From contig NZ_FXAG01000016.1 in NCBI RefSeq assembly GCF_900177275.1, forward strand, positions 1 to 64,000: a stretch of DNA of 64,000 nucleotides. Direction: 5' to 3'. The first letter of the stretch is position 1. Every line of letters starts with the position of its first letter. The translations under genes were made by a program, and so were the position numbers. A model generated the notes under the pieces. The model searched no databases and was not told the origin of the DNA. It saw nothing but the letters and a program-made list of their open reading frames with translations. Shown in pieces: positions 27,672 to 37,139 of the stretch. The DNA comes from Pseudogulbenkiania subflava DSM 22618. Lineage in GTDB: Bacteria > Pseudomonadota > Gammaproteobacteria > Burkholderiales > Chromobacteriaceae.

Positions 27672-28919
27672 TCAAATGGCCTGGCTCGGCTTCATGCCCT
27701 TGGGCAGCAGGATCCACAGGCTGCCCGGCTGTTTCATGCGCCCGGCGTACATGCCGGCCTCGGTGCCGAAGCCCCAGAAGAAGTCGGCGCGAATCGGCCC
27801 GCGGATCGCCCCGCCGGTGTCCTGCGCGTGCACCAGCCGCACCAGCGGCTGGTTCGACAGCGGCCAGGTGGTGGACAGGTAGACCGGGGCGCCGAGCGGG
27901 ATGTAGCGCGGGTCGACGGCGATGCTGTAGCCGTCGGTGAGCGGCACGCCCAGTGTGCCGAGCGGCCCGCCCTCGGCGTGCGCCAGCGGCTTGAAGAACA
28001 CGTAGCTCGGGTTGACGTTGAACAGCTCCTGCTGGCGCCCCGGATGCGCCTTGATCCAGTCCTGGATGCCCTGCATCGAGGCGTCGGCCAGGGTCAGCTC
28101 GCCGCGATCCACCAGCCAGCGGCCGATCGACTGGTAGGCGTAGCCGTTCTGCTCGGCGTAGCCGACGCGCAGGAAGCTGCCGTCCTCGAGCTGGATGCGG
28201 CCCGAACCCTGGACCTGCAGGAAGAACAGCTCGACCGGGTTTTCCACCCAGGCCAGCACCGGCGCGCTGCCGACGCCCTGGCCCTGCTCGATCTCGGCGC
28301 GGGTGTAGTAGGGCCGCAGGCGCTGGCCCACGAGCCGGCCGCGCAGCTTGTTGGTACGGCCGTCGCTGGGGAAGTCGGCCGGCCGCACTTCCACCTCGCC
28401 AGGACCGGCCACGGTCGCGCCGGCACGCAGCGTCAGCTTGTTGCCCGACCCGCGCCGCGCCACCAGCACGCTCTTGGCGCGCTCGGCGGGCGGCACGTCC
28501 AGCGTCAAGAGATCGGCCGGCACGCCGTACAGCGGATACGGGGTGCGCGCCGTCTTGACGCGGCTGCCGTTGAGCAACGGCTCGTAGTAGCCGGTGATGA
28601 GCCCGCTGTCGCGCTCGCCGTCGCGCAGCTTCCAGGCCTGGAATTGGGTCTCGAAGAAACGGCGTACCGCGGCGGCGTCGTTGGCCGGGACGGCGGCGGC
28701 GGTGCGGCACACGCCGCTCCATTCCGGCTTTTTCGCCACCGCTTTGCAGCTTTGCTGCAGCGCCGTCAGCGACTCGCCCGCGGCTTGCTGCTGCCACTGC
28801 GGCAGTTCGGCCACGCTGGCGGTTTCGAAACGAACCGAGGTATCCGCCGGGCGCGGCGCCACGGCGCACGCCGCCAGCAGCAGTACCGGCAACAACAGAC
28901 TGAGTTTTCTGGAAATCAC
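27672..28919 (-). CDS. mltA: Membrane-bound lytic murein transglycosylase A
   Basis: Outer-membrane lipoprotein of 415 residues that cleaves peptidoglycan glycan strands. The leader SRKLSLLLPVLLLAAC ends in a lipobox. The MltA double-psi barrel (GLITGYYEPLLNGS, YPLYGVPADLL, FFLQVQGSGRIQL) is followed by a C-terminal 3D domain with the catalytic aspartate region HAQDTGGAIRGPIRADFFWG. I choose GTG 28919 because the signal sequence starts there; an ATG 150 bases further upstream would give a 50-residue extension that is not signal-like. The ribosome site is weak. It ends 13 bases before the adaptor gene and may be cotranscribed with the pump. Confidence 0.9.
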   Translation of the reverse strand: MISRKLSLLLPVLLLAACAVAPRPADTSVRFETASVAELPQWQQQAAGESLTALQQSCKAVAKKPEWSGVCRTAAAVPANDAAAVRRFFETQFQAWKLRDGERDSGLITGYYEPLLNGSRVKTARTPYPLYGVPADLLTLDVPPAERAKSVLVARRGSGNKLTLRAGATVAGPGEVEVRPADFPSDGRTNKLRGRLVGQRLRPYYTRAEIEQGQGVGSAPVLAWVENPVELFFLQVQGSGRIQLEDGSFLRVGYAEQNGYAYQSIGRWLVDRGELTLADASMQGIQDWIKAHPGRQQELFNVNPSYVFFKPLAHAEGGPLGTLGVPLTDGYSIAVDPRYIPLGAPVYLSTTWPLSNQPLVRLVHAQDTGGAIRGPIRADFFWGFGTEAGMYAGRMKQPGSLWILLPKGMKPSQAI

Positions 28920-29231
28920 GCTTGCGACTCGATTGAATGCCGGCCACCCGCCACCGCAATCGGCGCGGGCGGCTCGTAATAAAGGGAACACGTCGCCCCC
29001 GATTGTAACCGTCCCGAGGCGCCATGAGCAGGAGGGAGGGTAGACCCGCGGCGGGGGCGGCGAGTTCATGCCGCCTGGCCGAGCGTCGTCCGGCGCGCCA
29101 AAACACTGCTTGCAGTATGGATAACTTCAGCTAGAACAGATGTTAGAAGCACCCATGCAATGCCATAAGAATAACTCATTTGCCATGGTGCCGGGCCTCC
29201 GGCAGCCATTCCTTCCATCCAAGGGGGCAGC
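28920..29231. other. Divergent mltA/aer intergenic region
   Basis: A 312-base gap with promoters in both directions expected. AT-rich bases around 29101-29180 precede the receptor gene; a GCCATAAG at 29162 faintly resembles a flagellar sigma-28 -10, but no convincing -35 is present. No small gene or strong hairpin seen. Confidence 0.4.
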
Positions 29232-30821
29232 ATGCGCCAGAACCTTCCCGTCACCGAGCAGGAGTTGTTTCTCGACCCGCGCCGGCCGATCGTCACCAAG
29301 ACCGATCTCAAGGGCCGCATCACCTACGCCAATCCCGCCTTCGTCGAGATCAGCGGTTTTGCCGAGGCGGAACTGATCGGCCAGCCGCACAACGTGGTGC
29401 GCCACCCCGACATGCCGCCGGCGGCGTTCCAGGACCTGTGGGACACCATCAAGGACGGCCATCCCTGGCAGGGCCTGGTGAAGAACCGCGCCAAGGGCGG
29501 CGGCTTCTACTGGGTCGACGCCTACGTCACGCCGCTCACCGAGCACGGCCGGCACGTCGGCTACATGTCGGTGCGCGCGGCCCCGGCGCGCGACAAGGTG
29601 AGCGAAGCCGAGCGGCTGTACCGCGAGATCAACGCCGGCCACGCCACCTTTCCGGCCACCCGGCGCCAGCACCACACCTCCTGGCTGACATGGCAGTTAG
29701 CGATCCTCGCCACGACGCTGCTGCTGGGAGCGGCCAGCGCTTGGCCTGCCTCGCCCCTGCTGCGCGAGGGAGGGCTGTTGCTGGTGCTGTTGGCCAGCGG
29801 CACGGCAACGCTGCTGCTGCAGCAACGGGTGCGCGCCACGCTGCGGCGCGCCGACGCGGCACTGACCGATTTCGGTGAAGGCAACTTCAAGACCCCGATC
29901 GCCGAGCAGGGGCCGCGCGAGTGCGCCATGCTGCTGCAGCGCCTGGAGACCACCCGCATCAACCTGCGCGCCATCCTCGCCGACGTGGTGTCGGCCACCG
30001 AGCGCATCGGCCAGGACGCCCAGCGCATCGGCGAGCAGGCCGAGACGCTACGCGCGCGCGCCAAGGACGAGAGCAACGACATCGCCCAGGTGGCCGCCGC
30101 GCTAGAGCAGCTCACTGTCTCGGTCAACGAGATCGCCGATTCCACCCGCCTCGGCTCCGAACACGCCGCCACCGCGCGCCAGTTGGTCCAGGCGGGCAAC
30201 CAGCGCATGCAGCACTCGCTGCAACGCACCGACGACCTGCGCGGCGTCATCGCCCAGGCACGCGACACCATCGCCACCCTGCACACGGCCGTGGCGCGCA
30301 TCGGCTCGGTCACCGAGCTGATCCGGGACGTCGCCGACCAGACCAACATGCTGGCGCTCAACGCGGCGATCGAGGCGGCACGCGCCGGCGAGCAGGGACG
30401 CGGCTTCGCCGTGGTGGCGGACGAAGTCAGAAAGTTGGCCGAACGCACCAGCAACAGCACCGCCGAGATCAGCGCCTCGATCAGTCAGGTGCAACTGCAC
30501 GCCCACGGTGCGCTGTCCTCGATCGATAGCGCCAGCCAGGTCACCGGCCAGGCCAGCGCACTGATCGGCGAGACCTCGGCCAGCCTGGGCCAGATCGAGC
30601 AGGCCAGCCTCGGGGTCGCCGACAGCGCCCGCGACATCGCGGCGATGCTGAACCAGCAGTCGCAGGCTTCCAACGAGGTGGCGCACAACATGGAGAAAGT
30701 CAGCGCCATCACCGAAAGCAACGCGCACAGCGTGGAACAGGCGGCGGACGCGGTGGGCAAGCTGTTTGACACCACCAAGGCACTGAAGAGCCTGGTGGCG
30801 CATTTCGAAAAGTCGCTCTAA
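29232..30821 (+). CDS. Aer-like PAS-domain methyl-accepting chemotaxis receptor
   Basis: Energy- or redox-taxis receptor of 529 residues. An N-terminal PAS domain ([50 protein letters not shown]; residues about 22-120) resembles E. coli Aer. Two hydrophobic segments follow (about 150-195), then a HAMP-like region and the cytoplasmic signalling domain with the hairpin tip [43 protein letters not shown]. There is no periplasmic sensor domain. The start has AAGGGGG upstream. Its TAA stop is the left duplication of a MITE-like element. Confidence 0.92.
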   Translation: MRQNLPVTEQELFLDPRRPIVTKTDLKGRITYANPAFVEISGFAEAELIGQPHNVVRHPDMPPAAFQDLWDTIKDGHPWQGLVKNRAKGGGFYWVDAYVTPLTEHGRHVGYMSVRAAPARDKVSEAERLYREINAGHATFPATRRQHHTSWLTWQLAILATTLLLGAASAWPASPLLREGGLLLVLLASGTATLLLQQRVRATLRRADAALTDFGEGNFKTPIAEQGPRECAMLLQRLETTRINLRAILADVVSATERIGQDAQRIGEQAETLRARAKDESNDIAQVAAALEQLTVSVNEIADSTRLGSEHAATARQLVQAGNQRMQHSLQRTDDLRGVIAQARDTIATLHTAVARIGSVTELIRDVADQTNMLALNAAIEAARAGEQGRGFAVVADEVRKLAERTSNSTAEISASISQVQLHAHGALSSIDSASQVTGQASALIGETSASLGQIEQASLGVADSARDIAAMLNQQSQASNEVAHNMEKVSAITESNAHSVEQAADAVGKLFDTTKALKSLVAHFEKSL

Positions 30822-31023
30822 GAGCCTGTTCACGATCTGTCTCGAACAGCCCTCAGCGGGGTGAAGAGCAACGCAGGAACCCTCATGAACTGGAGAGTAC
30901 ATGAGGGGTCCCGCTCGCGGAGCGAATCTCTGCATGCACATCGTTGATGTGCCCAGCGAAAGATTCCCACACAGGGCACATGAGCCCCGATCAAGGATGC
31001 GCAGCGAGATCGGGAACGGGTTT
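30822..31023 (+). mobile_element. MITE-like inverted-repeat element, copy 5 (after aer-type gene)
   Basis: A 202-bp element, the longest of the five, with ends GAGCCTGTTCACGATCTG and GATCGGGAACGGGTTT. TAA (the receptor stop) lies on the left and CAA on the right, so the duplication has one change. The interior holds an extra dyad around ATGCACATCGTTGATGTGC as well as the family blocks. Confidence 0.8.
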
Positions 31024-31064
31024 CAAGGGAATGACGCCAGCCAGAACGGTGCCGGCGCGCCGCA

Positions 31065-31718
31065 TCACATGCGCAGCAAGGCGCCGACCTTGATCACCGC
31101 CTGGGTGCGGCTGGAGACCTTGAGCTTGCGCAGGATGGCCGAGACGTGGGCCTTGACGGTGCTCTCGGCGATGTTGAGTTCGATCGCCACCACCTTGTTC
31201 GACTTGCCGCCGACGATGTAGTCGAGCACGCAGCGCTCCTGCTTGGTGAGCAGGGCGAGACGGCTGGCCAGGTCCTGCAGCTGTTCGGGACTGCTGCCAG
31301 GCACCCCGGTGTCGCGGTCGGCCAGCGACGGCGGCAGGTAGATGTCGCCGCCCAACACCGCGTTCACCGCCTCGGTCATGCTGTCGCGCGAGAAGGACTT
31401 GGGGATGAAGCCGGAGGCGCCCACCGACATCGCCGCCTCCACGGTGCTGTGGCGCTCGTCGGCCGAGACCACGATCACCGGCAGCGTCGGCGCCTGCTGG
31501 CGCAGCCGGGCGAGCCCGGCCAGACCGTCCATACCCGGCATGTTGATGTCGATCATCGCCAGCTCGATGTTGGGGTTGCGGCGCACCGCGTCGAGTGCTG
31601 CGTCCAGCGACTCGCACTCGACGATCTCGCTGCCCTCGCCCAACGCGGAAGACACCACCAGTCGCATGGCCTCGCGAAACAGCGGATGGTCGTCCGCAAT
31701 CAACACCGTGGCTTCCAT
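31065..31718 (-). CDS. LuxR/NarL-family response regulator (AgmR/ErbR-like)
   Basis: A 217-residue regulator: receiver domain with phospho-acceptor Asp57 in MIDINMPGMDG and the conserved Lys in PKSF, and a LuxR-type helix-turn-helix (LTKQERCVLDYIVGGKSNKV, ESTVKAHVSAILRKL). It resembles AgmR/ErbR, which activates quinoprotein ethanol oxidation in Pseudomonas, and lies beside the PQQ dehydrogenase operon but behind a terminator, so it is probably transcribed separately. It is the natural candidate to bind the CGACTTAAGTCG sites; the nearby hybrid kinase is a likely partner. Confidence 0.88.
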   Translation of the reverse strand: MEATVLIADDHPLFREAMRLVVSSALGEGSEIVECESLDAALDAVRRNPNIELAMIDINMPGMDGLAGLARLRQQAPTLPVIVVSADERHSTVEAAMSVGASGFIPKSFSRDSMTEAVNAVLGGDIYLPPSLADRDTGVPGSSPEQLQDLASRLALLTKQERCVLDYIVGGKSNKVVAIELNIAESTVKAHVSAILRKLKVSSRTQAVIKVGALLRM

Positions 31719-31784
31719 CTTGAACGGCTCCCGGAGCCCTCGGCCTACCGCGCGGGGGCAGCGCGCGGCGTGACGACGGGCTCG

Positions 31785-31817
31785 AAAACAAACCGGCGGG
31801 GCGTGATGCCCAGCCGG
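31785..31817 (-). terminator. Intrinsic terminator of the PQQ dehydrogenase-cytochrome operon
   Basis: Reading leftward, CCGGC-T-GGGC and GCCC-C-GCCGG pair around ATCAC and are followed by TTTGTTTT. Located between the cytochrome gene and the response regulator. Confidence 0.65.
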
Positions 31818-31824
31818 CTCGGAA

Positions 31825-32145
31825 TCATTTCAGACTCAGGACCCATTCGACGATGCGATGGATATCCTCGTCTTTGACTTGGGCTTGCGGCGGCATGCCG
31901 GCACTGCCCCAGACACCGCTGCCCCCTTCCTTGACCTTGAGGACCAGCTTGTCGACTGCGCCCTTCTCCCCATCATAACGCTCGGCCACGTCCTTGTAAG
32001 CAGGACCGATCACTTTTCGCTGGACGCTGTGACAGGCGAAGCAGCCACTCTTCTTGGCCAGCGATTCCCCAGCGGAGGGCTCGGCCGAAGCCAGAGCGGG
32101 CAACAGGACCAGGCCCGCCACGACGATATGCAATGCTTTCAACAT
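31825..32145 (-). CDS. Small class I c-type cytochrome (c551/c552-like)
   Basis: A 106-residue secreted cytochrome with signal peptide MLKALHIVVAGLVLLPALASA. One haem site is CFACH (residues 35-39) and the axial methionine is in SAGMPPQAQ. It resembles the c551 group. Directly downstream of the PQQ dehydrogenase, with its own AGGAGAG ribosome site and an intercistronic hairpin, it is the probable immediate or second electron acceptor of the enzyme. Confidence 0.9.
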   Translation of the reverse strand: MLKALHIVVAGLVLLPALASAEPSAGESLAKKSGCFACHSVQRKVIGPAYKDVAERYDGEKGAVDKLVLKVKEGGSGVWGSAGMPPQAQVKDEDIHRIVEWVLSLK

Positions 32146-32156
32146 GATTCTCTCCT

Positions 32157-32186
32157 GCCGGCGGCATGCCAGGGCGTGCCGCCGGC
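32157..32186 (-). other. Intercistronic hairpin between PQQ dehydrogenase and cytochrome genes
   Basis: Perfect 10-bp stem GCCGGCGGCA/TGCCGCCGGC with a ten-base loop, no T-run. It probably acts in mRNA processing or stability so that dehydrogenase and cytochrome are made in different amounts. Confidence 0.5.
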
Positions 32187-32196
32187 GACTACTCGA

Positions 32197-33969
32197 TTAC
32201 TGGCTCAGCTTGAATACCCACAGGCTGCCGCCCTGGGTGATGGTGTTGATCTTCTTGGCTACTTCGCCACCCCACAGCGGTACCGCGCCCCCCCAGCCGG
32301 AGACGACGGCGACGTACTGCTGGCCGTCCATTTCCCAGGTCACCGGGCTGCCGACGATGCCGGAGCCGGTCTGGAACTTCCACAGTTCCTTGCCGCTTTG
32401 CGCGTCAAAGGCCTTAAGGAAGCCTTCCGGCGTACCGGTGAACACCAGGTTGCCGGCAGTGGTCATCACACCACCCCACAGCGGAGCCGGGTTCTTGTAT
32501 TCCCACTTGATCTTGCCGGTCTTGGGGTCCATGGCGCGCAGCACGCCGATGTGGTCTTCATAGAGCGGCTTGATGGTGAAGCCGGCGCCGAGGTAGGCCG
32601 CGCCCTTCTTGTAGGTGATGGGCTCGTTCCAGATGTCCATGCCCCACTCGTTGCTGGGCACGTAGAACATCTCGGTCTTCGGGCTGTAGGCCATCGGCAT
32701 CCAGTTCTTGCCGCCGAGGAAGGACGGCGCGGCGAACACCGGCTTGCCCTTGCCGTCGGCACCCTGGGTGGCCGGGTCGAACGGATTGGCCGGACGGCCT
32801 TCGTCGTTGTAGATCGGGCGCTTGGTCTTCAGGTCGAAGCCCTTGGCCCAGGTGATCTTGGACACGAACGGATAAGCCCCGAGCAGATCGCCGTTGGTGC
32901 GGTCGGCCACGAAGAAGAAGCCGTTGCGGTCAGCCTTGGCGCCGGCCTTGATCACCTTGCCGTCCTTCTTCAGGTCGAACGGGATGAATTCGTTCACGCC
33001 GTCGAAGTCCCAGCCGTCGTGCGGAGTGGTCTGCAGGTGCCACTTGATCTCGCCGGTATCCGGGTTGAGCGCCAGGGTGGAGGCGGTGTAGAGGTTGTCG
33101 CCCTTGCGTGTCCACGAGTTCCACGGCGCCGGGTTGCCGGTGCCCATGAAGATGGTGTCGGTTTCCGGATCGTAGGTACCGCCCAGCCAGGTGGCGCCGC
33201 CGCCCTGCTTCCACTGGTCACCTTCCCAGGTCGCATTGAGCTTGCCGGTCATGGTGCTTTCCTTGCCGTTGAGCGTGCCCATGTGACCTTCGATCACCGG
33301 ACGCGACCACACCAGCTCGCCAGTCAGCGCATCGCGCGCCTCGACCTTGCCGACAATACCGAATTCACCGCCGGACACGCCGGTGATCAGTTTGCCCTTC
33401 ACGACCATCGGAGCGGCGGTGTAGGAGTAGCCTTCTTTGTATTCCCCGACTTTCTTGGTCCATACTACTTTGCCGGTATGGCGATCGAGCGCGATCAGAC
33501 GGGCATCGAGCGTGCCGAAGTACACCAGGTCGCCGTAGATGGCCATGCCGCGGTTGATGACGTCACAGCAGGGCATGATGCCGTCCGGCAGACGGGCGTT
33601 GTATTCCCACAGTTTCTTGCCGGTGCGGGCATCGACGGCGTAGGCGCGGGAATACGAGGCGGTGGTGTAGATCACGCCGTCATACACCAGTGGCTGGGCT
33701 TCCTGGCCGCGCTGCTTTTCGCCGCCGAAGGAGAAGCTCCAGGCCGGCACCAGCTTCTTGACGGTCTTGGCGTTGATCTGGGTGAGCGGGCTGAAGCGCT
33801 GTGCCTGCGGACCCATGCCGTAAGTCACCACATTATGGGTGTCCTTACTGCTGTTGATGATGTCCTTGTCGCTGACCGCGGCCGTGGCGAGCGGCGCCAG
33901 CACGGCCGTAGCCAGCAAGGTGGACAGTGTGGTCAGACGCCACGAGCGCGTCGGCTTGGTGTTTCTCAT
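32197..33969 (-). CDS. PQQ-dependent alcohol dehydrogenase, lanthanide-type signature
   Basis: Periplasmic eight-bladed quinoprotein of 590 residues that oxidises primary alcohols. Signal peptide residues 1-31 (cleavage near LATAAVS). The vicinal disulfide is Cys134-Cys135 (IMPCCDV). Metal ligands by family alignment are Glu202 (GGEFG), Asn279 (GTGNPAPW) and the catalytic Asp321; Asp323 two residues on (GWDFDGVNE) is the extra carboxylate found in lanthanide enzymes (XoxF, PedH) and replaced by Ala or Ser in calcium enzymes. ATG 33969 is preceded by GGAGAG; the much longer upstream frame runs through the operator. The tandem palindrome at 34136-34180 lies upstream. Closest to the ethanol-type PedH/ExaA group by my recollection. 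Confidence 0.93.
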   Translation of the reverse strand: MRNTKPTRSWRLTTLSTLLATAVLAPLATAAVSDKDIINSSKDTHNVVTYGMGPQAQRFSPLTQINAKTVKKLVPAWSFSFGGEKQRGQEAQPLVYDGVIYTTASYSRAYAVDARTGKKLWEYNARLPDGIMPCCDVINRGMAIYGDLVYFGTLDARLIALDRHTGKVVWTKKVGEYKEGYSYTAAPMVVKGKLITGVSGGEFGIVGKVEARDALTGELVWSRPVIEGHMGTLNGKESTMTGKLNATWEGDQWKQGGGATWLGGTYDPETDTIFMGTGNPAPWNSWTRKGDNLYTASTLALNPDTGEIKWHLQTTPHDGWDFDGVNEFIPFDLKKDGKVIKAGAKADRNGFFFVADRTNGDLLGAYPFVSKITWAKGFDLKTKRPIYNDEGRPANPFDPATQGADGKGKPVFAAPSFLGGKNWMPMAYSPKTEMFYVPSNEWGMDIWNEPITYKKGAAYLGAGFTIKPLYEDHIGVLRAMDPKTGKIKWEYKNPAPLWGGVMTTAGNLVFTGTPEGFLKAFDAQSGKELWKFQTGSGIVGSPVTWEMDGQQYVAVVSGWGGAVPLWGGEVAKKINTITQGGSLWVFKLSQ

Positions 33970-34135
33970 CTGGCTCTCCGATTTTGTAGTGGGTGCCGGA
34001 TCGATACGGCTCCGGTCAGTGTGGGCGTTCACCTGGCATCGTGCGGTGGCGGTCGCGGAGGGCTTGGACAGCGCATCGACAAAATGAAGGTGAGCACGTA
34101 CTGAATTCTCGGCAGCCATGTGCAGAGAGCCAATT

Positions 34136-34147
34136 CGACTTAAGTCG
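34136..34147. promoter_or_regulatory. Quinoprotein-regulon operator, dehydrogenase-proximal copy
   Basis: CGACTTAAGTCG is a perfect 12-bp palindrome inside a 17-bp arm (ATTCGACTTAAGTCGCA) that is repeated in inverted form 33 bp away. On the minus strand a GAGAAT (34110-34105) lies about 32 bases from its centre, a plausible -10 for the PQQ dehydrogenase gene. Confidence 0.7.
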
Positions 34148-34168
34148 CAGAAACGCCCCCAGGGCATG

Positions 34169-34180
34169 CGACTTAAGTCG
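34169..34180. promoter_or_regulatory. Quinoprotein-regulon operator, ABC-operon-proximal copy
   Basis: Second perfect CGACTTAAGTCG, flanked by TG on the left and AATGG on the right. Its centre is 33 bp from the first copy, about three helical turns, so two bound dimers would lie on the same DNA face between the divergent dehydrogenase and ABC-transporter genes. Confidence 0.7.
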
Positions 34181-34246
34181 AATGGACGCCCGGCAACGGC
34201 CAAGCCAATCTGCAAGCAACCCTCCCACCCATTAAAAGAAACCGCC

Positions 34247-35416
34247 ATGCCCGCGCTATCCGTCCGCCTTGCGTTCTGTCTTGCCGCCGGCCTGCTGGCC
34301 CTGCCGGCGGCGGCCCAGACCACGATCCGCCTCATCTACCTGGAAGAGGCCCGCGTTGCGACCAATCCGCTGGCCAACATCGAACCGGTGCCCGACGACC
34401 TGGGGCGCGCCGGCGCCGAGCTGGCGATCAGCGACAACAACACCACCGGCAAATTCCTGCAGCAGCGCTTCGAGCTCTCGCGCATCGCGGTGCCGACCGG
34501 CGCCAGCGGCGCCGACATGCTGGCCAAGGTGCAAAAGAGCGGCGCCGGCTTCGTGGTGCTGAATGTCAGCGCCGGCGCCATCGACCGCCTGATGGCGCAG
34601 CCCGCCGCAGCGCGCTACCTGTGGTTCAACGCCGGCGCGCCGGACGACCGTCTGCGCCAGAGCCAGTGCCGCGCCAACCTGCTGCACACCCTGCCCGGCC
34701 GTGCGATGCAGGCCGACGCCCTGGCGCAGTACCTGGCCACGCGGCGCTGGAGCAAGTGGTTCCTGGTGACCGGGCCGCGCCCGGAGGACAAGCTCTACGC
34801 CGCCGCGCTGCGGCGCGCCGCCAAGCGCTTCGGCGGACGCATCGTTGCGGAGAAGACGTGGAACTACGGCCACGACGCGCGCCGCACCGCGCAGGGCGAG
34901 GTACCGGTGTTCACCCAGGTGGGGGACTACGATGTGCTGATCGTGGCCGACGAGAGCGGCGACTTCGGCGACTACCTGTCTTACCGCACCTGGCTGCCGC
35001 GCCCGGTGGCCGGCACCCAGGGCCTGACGGCCGAGGGCTGGCATGCCGCCGCCGAGCAGTGGGGCGCGGTGCAGCTGCAGAACCGCTTCCGCCAGCAGAG
35101 CCACCGCCCGATGCAGCCGGTCGATTACGCCGCCTGGGCGGCGGTGCGCAGCGTCGGCGAGGCGGCCAGCCGCACCGCCAGCGGCGAGACCGCCAAACTC
35201 ACCGCCTACATCCGCGGCCCGGCCTTCCAGCTCGCCGGCTTCAAGGGCCGCACCCTGTCGTACCGGCCGTGGAACGGCGAGCTGCGCCAGCCTATGATGG
35301 TGGCACAGCCGCGTTCGCTGGTGAGCCTGTCGCCGCAGGACGGCTTCCTGCACCCGCGCACCGACCTCGACACCCTGGGCTTCGACGCTCCGGAAGTGAA
35401 ATGCCCGGCCCATTGA
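34247..35416 (+). CDS. ABC-type substrate-binding protein of the PQQ alcohol dehydrogenase system
   Basis: A secreted 389-residue protein with signal peptide [24 protein letters not shown]. It has a periplasmic-binding-protein fold of the branched-chain amino-acid/receptor type ([54 protein letters not shown]). The order binding protein, beta-propeller, ATPase, permease matches the conserved PQQ-associated ABC set (TIGR0386x families, from memory). First gene of a four-gene operon divergent from the dehydrogenase. Ligand unknown; the system may export alcohol-derived compounds or assist dehydrogenase maturation. Confidence 0.85.
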   Translation: MPALSVRLAFCLAAGLLALPAAAQTTIRLIYLEEARVATNPLANIEPVPDDLGRAGAELAISDNNTTGKFLQQRFELSRIAVPTGASGADMLAKVQKSGAGFVVLNVSAGAIDRLMAQPAAARYLWFNAGAPDDRLRQSQCRANLLHTLPGRAMQADALAQYLATRRWSKWFLVTGPRPEDKLYAAALRRAAKRFGGRIVAEKTWNYGHDARRTAQGEVPVFTQVGDYDVLIVADESGDFGDYLSYRTWLPRPVAGTQGLTAEGWHAAAEQWGAVQLQNRFRQQSHRPMQPVDYAAWAAVRSVGEAASRTASGETAKLTAYIRGPAFQLAGFKGRTLSYRPWNGELRQPMMVAQPRSLVSLSPQDGFLHPRTDLDTLGFDAPEVKCPAH

Positions 35417-35442
35417 GCCGCCCCGCACCCCAAGGAACCGCC

Positions 35443-36417
35443 ATGCCACACCCTCTTTGCCGTCTCGCCGCCCTGCTGCTGGCCTCGTTCACCGCGTCGC
35501 AGGCCATGGCCGCCAACGTCTACGTCTCCAACGAGAAGGACCACACGCTAACGGTGATCGACAGCACTACGCTGGCGGTGGTCAAGACCATCCCGGTGGG
35601 CAAGCGCCCGCGCGGCATCACCTTGTCGAAGGACGGCAAGTCGCTGTTCATCTGCGCCAGCGACGACAACACGGTGCAGGTGATGGACCTGGCGAGCGGC
35701 AAGATCACCCACAACCTGCCCTCGGGCGAGGACCCGGAGCAGTTCGCGCTGGCGCCGGACGGCAAGTCGCTGTACATCGCCAACGAGAACAGCAACGTGG
35801 TGACCATCATCGACGTGGCGAGCCGCCGCGTCACCGGCCAGGTGGACGTCGGGGTGGAGCCGGAAGGCATGGCGGTGAGTCCGGACGGACGCTGGGCGGT
35901 GAACACCTCGGAAACCACCAACATGGTGCACTGGATCGACACCCGCACGCGCCAGCTGGTGGACAGCACGCTGGTCGACCAGCGTCCGCGCTACGCGCGC
36001 TTCTCCGCCGACGGCAAGCTGTTGTGGGTGAGCGCCGAGGTGGGCGGCACGGTGTCGGTGATCGACGTCGCCAGCCGCAAGCGCATCAAGACCATTTCCT
36101 TCGCCATCACCGGCATTCCCAAGGACCGCATCCAGCCGGTCGGCATCCGCCTCACCCGCGACGGCCGTTACGCCTTCGTGCCGCTGGGGCCGGCCAACCA
36201 CGTGGCGGTGATCGACGCCAAGACCTTCCAGCCGGTGAAGTACCTGCTGGTGGGACGGCGCGTGTGGCATGCCGAACTGTCGGCCGACGAGAAGCAGCTG
36301 TGGGTCACCAACGGCATCAGCAACGACGTCTCGGTGATCGACACCGCCGCGCTCAAGGTGATCAAGTCGATCCCGGTGGGACGCTACCCCTGGGGGGTGG
36401 CGGTGAGCGGATCATGA
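35443..36417 (+). CDS. PQQ catabolism-associated beta-propeller protein (YVTN family)
   Basis: A secreted 324-residue protein. After signal peptide MPHPLCRLAALLLASFTASQ-AMA it contains seven YVTN-like repeats, for example ANVYVSNEKDHTLTVIDSTT, LYIANENSNVVTIIDVASR, LWVSAEVGGTVSVIDVASR and LWVTNGISNDVSVIDTAAL. CAAGGAA precedes the ATG. Its stop overlaps the ATPase start as ATGA. Probably a periplasmic binding or scaffold protein for the quinoprotein system; no enzymatic residues are evident. Confidence 0.88.
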   Translation: MPHPLCRLAALLLASFTASQAMAANVYVSNEKDHTLTVIDSTTLAVVKTIPVGKRPRGITLSKDGKSLFICASDDNTVQVMDLASGKITHNLPSGEDPEQFALAPDGKSLYIANENSNVVTIIDVASRRVTGQVDVGVEPEGMAVSPDGRWAVNTSETTNMVHWIDTRTRQLVDSTLVDQRPRYARFSADGKLLWVSAEVGGTVSVIDVASRKRIKTISFAITGIPKDRIQPVGIRLTRDGRYAFVPLGPANHVAVIDAKTFQPVKYLLVGRRVWHAELSADEKQLWVTNGISNDVSVIDTAALKVIKSIPVGRYPWGVAVSGS

Positions 36418-37139
36418 GCGCCGCGCTGGCGATCGAGGCGCTGAGCCACCGCTACGGCGAGCGGCTGGCGCTCGACCAGGTCAGCCTGACGGTGGAGGCC
36501 GGCCAGTGCTGCATCCTGCTGGGCCCCAACGGCGCCGGCAAGAGCACACTGTTCGGCCTGCTCTCCCGGTTGCTGGCGGTGAAATCGGGCCGCATCACGG
36601 TGTTCGGCCAACCTTTGCAGGCCGCGGCGCTGTCGCGCGTCGGCGTGGTGTTCCAGCAGTCGACGCTGGACCTCGACCTGACCGTCGAACAGAACCTGAG
36701 CTACTTCGGCGCGCTGCACGGCATGCACGGCAAGGCGCTGGCCCAGCGCATCGGCGAGGAACTGGAACGGCTCGACCTAGCCGCGCGCCGGCGCGACCGC
36801 GTACGCGACCTCAACGGCGGCCATCGCCGCCGCGTGGAAATCGCGCGCGCCCTGCTGCATCGCCCGGCGCTGCTGCTGCTCGACGAGCCCACCGTCGGTC
36901 TCGACCTGCCCTCGCGCCAGTTCCTGATCGGCCACCTGCACCGGCTGGTGCGCAACGAGGGGCTGGCGCTGTTGTGGGCCACCCACCTGATCGACGAAAT
37001 CGATGCGCAGCACGACCACGTCGCGCTACTGCACCGCGGCCGCCTGCTCGCCAGCGGCGCGGTGGCCCCGCTGCTCGCAGAGGCCGGCTGCGCCGACCTG
37101 GCGGGCTGGTTCGACCTACGTACCGGAGCGGTGTCATGA
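36414..37139 (+). CDS. PQQ catabolism-associated ABC transporter ATP-binding protein
   Basis: A 241-residue ATPase. Walker A is GPNGAGKST (about residues 38-46), the Q-loop VVFQQS and Walker B LLLLDEPTVGLD are normal, but the signature reads LNGGHRRRVEIARA in place of LSGGQ. The switch histidine is in WATHLIDE. Start and stop overlap neighbours as ATGA, so the operon is translationally coupled. The subunit resembles export-type (DrrA-like) ATPases, which argues for efflux rather than uptake. Confidence 0.9.
   Translation: MSAALAIEALSHRYGERLALDQVSLTVEAGQCCILLGPNGAGKSTLFGLLSRLLAVKSGRITVFGQPLQAAALSRVGVVFQQSTLDLDLTVEQNLSYFGALHGMHGKALAQRIGEELERLDLAARRRDRVRDLNGGHRRRVEIARALLHRPALLLLDEPTVGLDLPSRQFLIGHLHRLVRNEGLALLWATHLIDEIDAQHDHVALLHRGRLLASGAVAPLLAEAGCADLAGWFDLRTGAVS

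Noticed and set aside
29132-29170. Sigma-28 flagellar promoter for the Aer-like gene
   Set aside because: Only a weak -10 resemblance (GCCATAAG) and no acceptable -35; not reported as a feature.
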